Origin: Gemmatimonadota bacterium
GTDB taxonomy: Bacteria > Gemmatimonadota > Gemmatimonadetes > Longimicrobiales > Gaopeijiaceae
Reading direction: 5' to 3'
DNA: 46,330 bases
Assembly: GCA_028874905.1 (NCBI GenBank)
Contig: JAPPGZ010000043.1
Span: 1 to 46,330 of the forward strand
The notes under the pieces: model-generated
Told to the model about the DNA's origin: nothing
What the model saw: the letters and a program-made list of their open reading frames with translations, nothing else
The model's database searches: none
Part shown: in pieces, positions 36,801-43,665 of the stretch
Position numbering within the stretch: position 1 is the stretch's first letter
Layout: each line of letters opens with the position of its first letter
Program-made: the position numbers and the translations under genes

Positions 36801-37626
36801 TATCGACCGTGCCATTGTCCACCGAGACGACCCGGCCCAGCGCATCGACGCTGGCGACCGTGGTGTCGGTGCTGGACCACGCGAAGGCGAGTCCCGCGAT
36901 CTCGTTGCCCTCGGCGTCGAAGGCCGTCGCCGCCAGCGCGACCGTATCGCCGAGCGCCGCGAATTCGATCGATTGCGGCGTGATTGCCATGCTGACGGGC
37001 GTCGGCAACACGGTGACGGCCACCTCGGCCACCACCTCATCCGACACGGCGACGACCTGAGTTCGGCCCACGCCCGCTGCCGTCACCCTGCCAGATTCAT
37101 CCACGGTGGCCACGGTCGTGTCCCTGGACTCCCACGCGACTTGAGCCGCTTGGACCGCGTGACCGTTGGCGTCCATGATAGCCGCCTCCAGGGGCAGCGT
37201 CTCGCCAACGACCAGAACCGACGAGTCGGGCGAGACTTCGACGGCCGCGACCTGCTGCTCGACCGTCAGGGCCGCCGTGCCCGACACCCCGCTGACCCTC
37301 GCGGTGATTGTGGCGGTGCCGTTCCCGGTCGCCCTGGCGACGCCTAAGGCATTCGCGGTCGCGACGAACAAGTCGCTTGAGATCCAGGTTATCGCCACGC
37401 CGGTCATCGGTTGGCCTTCCTGGTCGCGAACGTCCGCCGAGAAGCGGAGCGTGTCGTCGATCGCGGCAATCGTGGCCGACGCGGGGGTGACAACGACGGT
37501 CGTGGCAACGGGCACCGGACGTCGGGGCGGCGGCTCGGTCGTGTCGCCTCCGCACGCGGCCGCCATCGCCGTGGCGAGAACCAGCTGGAAGCGGCGGTGG
37601 CGGGATCGTCGGCTTGGCGTCATCAT
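33850..37626 (-). CDS. BIG2 / plant-type LRR / metzincin-like metalloprotease fusion lipoprotein
   Basis: A 1258-residue surface protein. Lipoprotein signal MMTPSRRSRHRRFQLVLATAMAAAC (Cys26) and Pro linker; four bacterial Ig-like (BIG2) domains (about 40-385, each with a VxSVDAxGxVxxxxxG-like strand); an LRR cap (FFEATSGRNWARSDNW); about 12 complete 24-residue plant-type leucine-rich repeats (about 427-722; consensus LxGxIPPELGxLxxL); a cysteine-capped end; then a roughly 500-residue C-terminal part with zinc motif HELGHNMSLRH (His993, Glu994, His997, His1003) and a Met-turn FMSYC (Met1044), as in metzincins. It is probably a secreted or surface-anchored protease whose LRR and Ig parts bind a target. 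The start is picked for the signal peptide; no clear ribosome-binding site is seen. Confidence 0.85.
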   Translation of the reverse strand: MMTPSRRSRHRRFQLVLATAMAAACGGDTTEPPPRRPVPVATTVVVTPASATIAAIDDTLRFSADVRDQEGQPMTGVAITWISSDLFVATANALGVARATGNGTATITARVSGVSGTAALTVEQQVAAVEVSPDSSVLVVGETLPLEAAIMDANGHAVQAAQVAWESRDTTVATVDESGRVTAAGVGRTQVVAVSDEVVAEVAVTVLPTPVSMAITPQSIEFAALGDTVALAATAFDAEGNEIAGLAFAWSSTDTTVASVDALGRVVSVDNGTVDITGARASASAATTAHIAQVAESLEVVPAVDTVAVGDSIALTALAADANGHAIAAAAAPAFAWTSATPDVVAVDATGLAAALAPGVASITASAGDLEAATSLTVESAALFDKRILTAFFEATSGRNWARSDNWLTDAPAEGWYGVGVNDNGRVAYLDLSDNGLSGRIPPQLGDLRALRSLNLLDNALSGQLPDELSSLERLESLLLSSNDLTGTIPTWLADMPSLRLLALSFNELGGPIPKELSRLPVIEGLYLTGNELVGEIPPELGSLSTLSFLYLGNNDLEGGIPPELGNLTNITRLILRSNQLTGPIPPELGRLTNLQRLELYYNGFTGEIPPELGSLQNLTILGLLANRFTGEIPPELGKLTSLTHLYLGRNQLTGSIPPELGNLNSLELLDLLSNQIEGPLPPELGRLAALEHLILSRNRNLEGELPRELTALALDELQLGATGLCAPPDDEFRAWVASIGTGWAPLCAEERTHAYLTQASQSASVPVKLVAGEQALLRVFVVANSGVSASFPTVRARFFADGREVHSVSVPRSSRSLPTAVDEGSLDASANALIPGSVLVPGLEMVVEIDPEGALPAGTGVPRRWPEEGRAALDVRQMRPLDLTLVPFLYNTNPDRALADRVKLLRAQDDLFELTRELLPVEEFTVTAREPVWTSIEPVFANSSALLRETWATRTMDGATGYYMGVMSGGGGRGYVGWPGSVSGLRGPTIAHELGHNMSLRHAPCGDPSNIELIYPYVNGSIGSWGYDFQRGLLISPTRPDFMSYCGPEWVSDYSFNKALHFRETLEPRRAGSRASAVAAARGLLLWGGQSADSVPILEPAFLVRSPPSPPPKEGPFRLAGLTAREDTLFSFSFAMPETGLGDGESAFAFVIPAQSSWADSLDRIVLIGPGGSDAVGRGDPVGLADTGGGAGRGAGPQSPGRASVLLIDERSGRVRGFLRDSPGQTLTVRATSLRLPEPGLEAVVSRGVPDSTAWRR
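35460..36348 (-). repeat. 72-bp coding repeats of the LRR domain
   Basis: About twelve 72-base units encode the 24-residue leucine-rich repeats. The GEIPPELG/GSIPPELG core is recoded with different synonymous codons in successive units, so the array is old enough to have diverged at third positions. Confidence 0.8.
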
Positions 37627-37876
37627 GCGCCAAAGGTGGAACGCCGACTCCGATGTTGGCAAACGAGGCCTGCCGCTTTGCCCGGCGCAGCCGCTGGTCG
37701 TTATGGTTGATCGTGGTGTGAGGCGGATGAGCACGGGGGCCGCACCGCTATGACCCCATGGGTGCGGACCTCGTCGCCCCGGGGAAGGGATCACCTGCGT
37801 CGTCCGACGTGGTCCACGCGAGGATCACGCCCTTGCAGTAGCCGGTCGGCAATTTCCCGAGACACCGAGAACCATT

Positions 37877-40800
37877 ATGACCAATCGTAGCCTTCGCCTC
37901 TTCTGCATCGCGGCCGTCGTCCCGACATTGCTCGTGACGTCGAGTCCGGCTCCCGCCACCGCCCAGACCACCCTTGAGACCGCCATCTCGCACCTGCAAT
38001 ACCGCGAGATCGGCCCGGCGCTCATGGGCGGACGCATCGCCGACCTCGCCGTCGTCGAGTCGAAACCGCAGGTCTTCTACATCGCGACCGGTACCGGCGG
38101 GGTCTGGAAGACCGAGAACCACGGCACCTCATGGACGCCGCTCTTCGATGACCAGCCGACCAGCTCAATCGGCGACGTCACCCTCGACCAGTCCAACCCG
38201 AACCTCGTCTGGGTCGGCACCGGGGAGCCGCAGAACCGGCAGTCGTCCGGCTGGGGCAACGGCGTCTACAAGTCCACGGACGCCGGAAACACCTGGCGCC
38301 ACATGGGGCTCGACGCCACGAAACACATCGGGCGCATCCTCATCCATCCGCGCAACCCGGACATCGTGTACGTGGCGGCCGTGGGCGACCTCTGGGGCCC
38401 GAACGAGGAGCGCGGTGTCTACCGCACGCACGACGGCGGCGAGACCTGGGAGAACGTCCTTCATATCGACGCGCACACCGGCGCGATCGACCTCGCGATG
38501 GACCCGGGCGACCCCAACACGATCTTCGCGGCGATGTACCAGCGGCAGCGCACCGGCTGGGGCTTCAACGGCGGCGGCCCCGGCAGCGGCCTGTACCGCA
38601 CCTTCGACGGCGGCGACAGCTGGACGGAGCTGACCGCCGGTCTCCCCGGGGGCGACAAGGGGCGTATCGGCGTCGACATCTTCCGCCAGGACGGCAACGT
38701 TGTCTACGCGCTCGTCGAGGCGGACGCGCGCAGCCCCGATGCGGGCTTCTTTGGAGGCGGGGGCGGCGGCGAGTCCCAAAGCGGCCTCTACCGCTCCCTC
38801 GACCGCGGTGATTCCTGGGAGAAGATGTCGAACACCAACCCGCGCCCCATGTACTACTCCCAGGTCCGCATCGACCCGACCAACGTGGACCGCATCTACG
38901 TCCTCGGCGGCAACCTCATGGTCTCCGACGACGGCGGCCGCACCTTCCGGAGCGACGGCGCCGCACAGGTCCACGTCGACCACCACGCGCTCTGGATCAA
39001 CCCCAACGACCCCGACCACCTCATCCTCGGCAGCGACGGCGGCGTGGTCGCGAGCTGGGACGGCACCGCCCACTGGCGCATGTTCGACAACCTCCCGCTG
39101 GGCCAGTTCTACGCCATCGGCTTCGACATGCGCGACCCGTACTACGTCTGCGGCGGCCTCCAGGACAACGACCCCTGGTGCGGGCCCTCGAACACGCGCT
39201 CGTTCCACGGGATCCGCCACCAGGACTGGTACGAAACCGCATACGGCGACGGCTTCTTCACCATCGTCGACCCCACCGACTCGACCATCGTCTTCTCCGA
39301 GTCCCAGAACGGGAACATGAACCGGTACGACCTCACCACCGGCGAGAAGACCCCGATGCGCCCCATCACCGGCCCGCGCGCCGATGGCGACACCGCCAAG
39401 ACGTACCGCTTCAACTGGAACTCCCCGCTCCAGCTCTCGCCCCACGATCCGGCGACCGTCTACCTCGGCGCCAACTACCTCCTCCGTTCCCGCGACCGCG
39501 GCATGTCCTGGGAGGAGGTCGGCGGCCTCGACCTCACCAAACAGATCGACCGCGCCGAGCTCGAGATCATGGGCGTGCCCGGCTCCGAGCCCCAGATGTC
39601 GGTCAACGACGGCATCTCGACCTACGGCAACCTCACCGCGTTCGCCGAATCCCCGCTCGCCCCGGGCCTGCTTTACGTCGGCACCGACGATGGCAATGTC
39701 CAGATCAGCCGCGACGACGGCGCCACGTGGACCAACGTCGCCGACCGCATCCCGGACCTTCCCGAGCGCACCTACGTGAGCCGCCTCGAGCCTTCGCACC
39801 ACGCCGAGGGCCGCGTCTACGCCAGCTTCGACGGGCACCGCAACGCCGACTACGCGGCCTACGTCCATGTCAGCGAGGACTACGGCGACAGCTGGCGCCG
39901 GATCACCAGCGGCCTGCCCGACGGCTGGTCGGTCAACGTCATCACCGAACACCACCGCGCGCCCGACCTGCTCTTCGCGGGCAACGAAATCGGCGTCTAC
40001 GTCTCGGTTGACCGCGGCGAGCAGTGGGTCCAACTCAAGAACAACCTGCCCGTCGTTCCCGTCGACGACATCCTCATCCACCCCCGCGACAACGACCTGC
40101 TCGTCGGCACGCACGGCCGCTCCTTCTGGATCCTCGCCGACGTCAGCGCGCTCGAGCACCTTTCGGCCGAGACTCTCGCCGAAGCCGGCCGCATCTTCCC
40201 CCAGGCCCGCGAGACCATCATGTGGGCCCAGCGAGGCGACTGGCCCTTTACCGGCGCCACCTATTCGGCGCCGAATCCCCCGCGCGGCACCCTCATCCGC
40301 TACTACCTGCGCGATGCTCAGGCAACGCCGATGGTGGAGGAGGAGGGGGAAGAGGGCGACGGTTCCGGCGACGGCGACGATGCCGGCGCGGGAGACGGCG
40401 ACATGGCCGACGGGGAGCCTGCGGAAACCGCCGGAGCCGCGGGCGGCGCAATGGCTGAGCGGGACGCCGATACCGACACGGAGAGCGCCACCTTTGCCCT
40501 CACGATCACCAATGCCGACGGTGCCCACGTCCGCACTCTGGAAGGGCCGTCGGACGCCGGCATCAACGAGGTCGTCTGGGACTGGCGTCACGACCCGCCC
40601 TACGAGCCGGAAGGCCCGCAGCAACCCGTCGGATTCGGTCAGCCCGGTACGCCCCGTGGCCCGATCGCAATGCCTGGCGTCTACACCTTGAGCATGACGG
40701 TCAGCGGGGAGACCTACTCGTCCACCGTCGAGATCCAGGCCGACCCGCGCCGCCCAATGACCCGGGCCGACCGCATGGCCCGCCAGGACGCGCTGATCAG

Positions 40801-41200
40801 CCTGCACACCCTCGCTCCATCGATCTACGAGGCCGGCCGCGCGATCGACCGCCTCGAGGAGCAGCTCGACGCCGCCGAGGAGCTGATCGAGGCCGCGGCC
40901 GAAGCCCCCGAGGGCCTCGCCGAAGAACTGGAGGCGATCCGCGAAGCACTCGAGGAGATCGACGACGACGTCGGCGAGGCGCGCCGCAACGCCGGCGTGG
41001 CCACCGCCATCCAGGGCTCGTCCACCCTGCCGACCGAGGACCAGATGTGGCAGGTCGACCGCGCCTGGGAGGGGATGGAGGAACTGCTCGGCCCGCTCAA
41101 CGAGCTGATCACGTCGCGCGTGCCCGCGCTGAACACGCAACTCTACGCCGAGGGCGTGAGGCCGAAGCCGGGTGAGGCGGTGGTGATGCCAGAGCGGTAG
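37877..41200 (+). CDS. Exported BNR/VPS10-sortilin-like beta-propeller protein
   Basis: A 1107-residue secreted protein with signal peptide (ending ATAQ, about residue 30) and two seven-to-ten-bladed propellers built of BNR/Asp-box repeats, seen as SxDxGxxW motifs (STDAGNTW, THDGGETW, TFDGGDSW, SLDRGDSW, SRDRGMSW, SRDDGATW, SEDYGDSW, SVDRGEQW). This resembles VPS10/sortilin and xyloglucanase-type folds. After residue about 820 comes a highly acidic low-complexity insertion (EEEGEEGDGSGDGDD...), a FlgD-like Ig segment (VRTLEGPSDAGINEVVWDW), then a helical C-terminus rich in Glu/Ala. Large proteins of this kind are abundant in Gemmatimonadota; function not established. A 250-bp divergent spacer separates it from the protease gene. 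Confidence 0.85.
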   Translation: MTNRSLRLFCIAAVVPTLLVTSSPAPATAQTTLETAISHLQYREIGPALMGGRIADLAVVESKPQVFYIATGTGGVWKTENHGTSWTPLFDDQPTSSIGDVTLDQSNPNLVWVGTGEPQNRQSSGWGNGVYKSTDAGNTWRHMGLDATKHIGRILIHPRNPDIVYVAAVGDLWGPNEERGVYRTHDGGETWENVLHIDAHTGAIDLAMDPGDPNTIFAAMYQRQRTGWGFNGGGPGSGLYRTFDGGDSWTELTAGLPGGDKGRIGVDIFRQDGNVVYALVEADARSPDAGFFGGGGGGESQSGLYRSLDRGDSWEKMSNTNPRPMYYSQVRIDPTNVDRIYVLGGNLMVSDDGGRTFRSDGAAQVHVDHHALWINPNDPDHLILGSDGGVVASWDGTAHWRMFDNLPLGQFYAIGFDMRDPYYVCGGLQDNDPWCGPSNTRSFHGIRHQDWYETAYGDGFFTIVDPTDSTIVFSESQNGNMNRYDLTTGEKTPMRPITGPRADGDTAKTYRFNWNSPLQLSPHDPATVYLGANYLLRSRDRGMSWEEVGGLDLTKQIDRAELEIMGVPGSEPQMSVNDGISTYGNLTAFAESPLAPGLLYVGTDDGNVQISRDDGATWTNVADRIPDLPERTYVSRLEPSHHAEGRVYASFDGHRNADYAAYVHVSEDYGDSWRRITSGLPDGWSVNVITEHHRAPDLLFAGNEIGVYVSVDRGEQWVQLKNNLPVVPVDDILIHPRDNDLLVGTHGRSFWILADVSALEHLSAETLAEAGRIFPQARETIMWAQRGDWPFTGATYSAPNPPRGTLIRYYLRDAQATPMVEEEGEEGDGSGDGDDAGAGDGDMADGEPAETAGAAGGAMAERDADTDTESATFALTITNADGAHVRTLEGPSDAGINEVVWDWRHDPPYEPEGPQQPVGFGQPGTPRGPIAMPGVYTLSMTVSGETYSSTVEIQADPRRPMTRADRMARQDALISLHTLAPSIYEAGRAIDRLEEQLDAAEELIEAAAEAPEGLAEELEAIREALEEIDDDVGEARRNAGVATAIQGSSTLPTEDQMWQVDRAWEGMEELLGPLNELITSRVPALNTQLYAEGVRPKPGEAVVMPER

Positions 41201-41638
41201 GCGGAACACAAGAGGTTTGAATCACGGCAGGGAATCATCTAAAGTCATACAGGACTGCATGATCCGCCATGTCCTGCCGCCGGGTTGAATCTTGCTGGAC
41301 CGTGCCAAATGACCGGGAAACCGCTACCGAATGGCGGGAAAGCCCTAGGAACGGCGAACCGACCTCTTCGGCATGGTCACCACCAAATCACATGGCCGCC
41401 GCGAGGCCGCCCTCACGCCGCCTTCGGGGCGCGCCGATGTCTTGCGGTCCGCCAGTGGACGAAGAGGTGAGTCGCGAGTCTCGGCAACTTCGTCCGTCGC
41501 ATACGAGCGGATGAGGGCGGCACGTACGACCGGGCCATGGTAAACGCCGTTTCTGGTAAGTCTTTCGGCAAGTGGCCGAAGTTCATGTCCCCCACGCTTC
41601 CACAGCTATTGCCTAGGGTTGATCCGTGGCGGTGGTCG
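41201..41638. other. Gene-free 438-bp spacer at the island's left edge
   Basis: No frame here has a ribosome-binding site or recognisable protein. GC content and codon-like periodicity change across it, so it is a plausible boundary between the high-GC backbone and the lower-GC operon to the right. One inverted repeat TTCGGC-AAGTG-GCCGAA (41564-41580) lies about 60 bp past the end of the minus-strand operon and could be a weak terminator, though it lacks a T tract. Confidence 0.5.
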
Positions 41639-42124
41639 TCAAGCCGTCGAATGCCGGTCCCCAAGCACCTCCCCGAGAGCTCGACCGCATCTGAGCAGTT
41701 CGGCTTGTGCTGCTCGTCCGCCGAGCTTGACCTTCCGGCGCCGGAGTCGCTTGAGTTCCGCTCGACGCACTCCTTTCGCGTGCCCGATTACCGGCACGAG
41801 TTCCCAATCGGCACGGCCAGATACCCATCTCGACAGCCGTAGAGCCTCTACACCTCCTTGAAGTTGATCGACCGCATGTTCGCCGTTGAACCTCCCGCCC
41901 TTTAGTTCAATTGGCACGATACACGCCGAGGGTCCTTCGGCAACGAGCAGGTAGTCGCACCGTTTGCGGTCTTCTGAGATCCGCATTCTTTCGCAATCGA
42001 GATCGATGACCAAGCGGTCTCGCGGTACGCCGCCCAGCTTCAGTGAGCAATTCCCTTTTCTGCATTTCGTCGCGAAGCATGCCTCATGGACACTTTGCCG
42101 GACATGCCGCAGGATACCGTTCAT
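41639..42124 (-). CDS. Small PD-(D/E)XK nuclease-like protein
   Basis: A 161-residue protein. An N-terminal block has three cysteines (16, 21, 26); then beta strands with KRCDYLLVAE (Asp57) and IVPIELKGG (Glu73-x-Lys75), followed by an alpha helix DQLQGG (Gln87). This D-(n)-ExK-plus-helix order is the hallmark of PD-(D/E)XK nucleases and related restriction-like folds. The C-terminal 50 residues are strongly basic (KRLRRRKVKLGGR), consistent with nucleic acid binding. It overlaps the ATPase stop by 4 nt (ATGA) and is the last gene of the three-gene operon. Predicted effector nuclease; the fold call rests on motif reading alone. Confidence 0.68.
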   Translation of the reverse strand: MNGILRHVRQSVHEACFATKCRKGNCSLKLGGVPRDRLVIDLDCERMRISEDRKRCDYLLVAEGPSACIVPIELKGGRFNGEHAVDQLQGGVEALRLSRWVSGRADWELVPVIGHAKGVRRAELKRLRRRKVKLGGRAAQAELLRCGRALGEVLGDRHSTA

Positions 42125-43665
42125 TCTCCCCGGTCATCCGGAGAGCACCGGAAGATCCGCGCACTCTCGTTGTAAAGCGCCTCGCTCACGGCGTCATGGT
42201 CCGCTGGATAGAGGCCAGTCTCCGGGTCTAGTTCCAACCCATCCACGAAGGAGCCATCTCCCTCCCCTTTTGATCGGAACAACCACACGCCAACGTGGGC
42301 GGGTGGTATCGCCACATCCGGGTCCGCGATCCCAGCTCGCCTTTCTTGTGGCGTGCTGGATAGCCTGACGCGATTGGCCACCTGCTCAAGGAACCACTCA
42401 CTATGCGTCGTCACGACAACTCTGAATCCGGAAAGCACCCACCGGATGACCTCCCGGGCCAGCACGGCCTGCATCCCGGGATGCAGGTGCGCCTCCGGCT
42501 CATCGATGATCAGCAGATCACCTGGACGCACTATGTGGCGTAAAAAGACCACGACAGAAGCCAACTCCGATACCATCGACGATGTTCGCATTAACGGCAT
42601 GTCCTGCCGCCAGCCCGACGGACGAAACCTTACATGCGGGTATCGGGAATCCGAGACTGCCACCCGAACCTCACCCCCCAGAATGCTGTTCTCCAACCGC
42701 TTCGCGAGCTGGACGTTTAGCGGATTCAGGTCGCTCGCAGTCGCGGTCAAGCGATTGAGTTGGTCCAGGAAATCAGCCGACACGCCGGAAAGAAGGGCAT
42801 CTGCCCCGTCGGTCCCCGAAGTGGCCCTGTGGAGCAGCGAACTCACCAAGATGTCCCGACTGTGGGACATGCCTGCCCGGTTGCCGGGCAGATAACGTGG
42901 TCTACCAGCAGTCAGAGGCCGCCAAATCCAACCCCGTACAGCGTCGGTCAGCTGATGAAGAAGACGGAGTGCGTAGCCGATCTGATCCCCTCCAACTGCG
43001 GGCGGCAGCGTGGGGTGCGAAGGCCACTCTTCCCCCAACTGCAAGACGCTTGGGTGCAGCGACCGCGTCTTTAGCGCGGCGTCGAGTTGGTCGATCGGCA
43101 GCGTGGGCGAGCCATGGACACGACCGACGGCCTGAACACCTTCGGCATTCATCTGTAAGTCGTAAACGAGCTTGCCACCTCCTCCTGGGCGCGGCAACTC
43201 AACATGGACACTGCTAGCCTGCACGTCCGACTGCCTAACGAGTTGGCGGACTCGATTCACGCCGAAGCATCGACGCAGCTCAACGTCCAAGCTTCGCTCA
43301 ACTCCCGGTATCGACTCCAAGCATGATCGCACGTGCGATTCGATCTGTGGCGGGAAACCAAGGAGAGTTGCCGCTTCACCTTGGATCCCAGCAACCCTCT
43401 TGGCCCAGTCTCCGATTTCCCTCAAATCGGATACGTGTGGTGTACGGTCATCGCGATCCGCTAGGTCGCCGGCACCAACTAGATTCCTGAAGCTCTGATG
43501 GAGACAGTAGATCAGAGTCGCCAGATACGACTTGCCCGTGTTGCTCGGCCCGACAAAGACCGTCAACGGTTGGAGCGTCACGCCGGCTTTAGTGATTGGA
43601 CCGAAGTCGGCTACCGTTAGCCCGTAGTCGCACTCCTGCGCGGTTCGGAGGCCAGAGACGCTCAC
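42121..43665 (-). CDS. OLD/SMC-like AAA family ATPase
   Basis: A 514-residue ATPase of the AAA_15/AAA_21 (OLD-like, ABC-type head) group. Walker A GPSNTGKS (39-46), an ABC-signature-like SSMVSEL (362-368), Walker B LLIIDEPEAHLHPGMQ (Asp388, Glu389) and switch His in TTHSEWF (His421) are all present. The middle (about 70-330) is helical and poorly conserved. No TOPRIM domain follows the ATPase core: it ends shortly after the switch histidine, so nuclease activity would come from a partner. Such ATPases drive many phage-defence systems (Gabija, Septu, PARIS, retron-associated). It overlaps both neighbours by 4 nt. Likely the motor or sensor of the three-gene system. Confidence 0.82.
   Translation of the reverse strand: MSVSGLRTAQECDYGLTVADFGPITKAGVTLQPLTVFVGPSNTGKSYLATLIYCLHQSFRNLVGAGDLADRDDRTPHVSDLREIGDWAKRVAGIQGEAATLLGFPPQIESHVRSCLESIPGVERSLDVELRRCFGVNRVRQLVRQSDVQASSVHVELPRPGGGGKLVYDLQMNAEGVQAVGRVHGSPTLPIDQLDAALKTRSLHPSVLQLGEEWPSHPTLPPAVGGDQIGYALRLLHQLTDAVRGWIWRPLTAGRPRYLPGNRAGMSHSRDILVSSLLHRATSGTDGADALLSGVSADFLDQLNRLTATASDLNPLNVQLAKRLENSILGGEVRVAVSDSRYPHVRFRPSGWRQDMPLMRTSSMVSELASVVVFLRHIVRPGDLLIIDEPEAHLHPGMQAVLAREVIRWVLSGFRVVVTTHSEWFLEQVANRVRLSSTPQERRAGIADPDVAIPPAHVGVWLFRSKGEGDGSFVDGLELDPETGLYPADHDAVSEALYNESARIFRCSPDDRGE

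Noticed and set aside
38165-41209. 1014-codon open frame on the minus strand opposite the BNR gene
   Set aside because: It is a by-product of GC-rich third positions in the plus-strand gene; the translation has no domains, signal or ribosome-binding site, and the plus-strand product is clearly a BNR propeller.
41413-41664. 83-codon minus-strand frame after the nuclease-like gene
   Set aside because: It overlaps the end of that gene by 26 bp, has no ribosome-binding site and shows no recognisable motif; a fourth operon gene is not supported.
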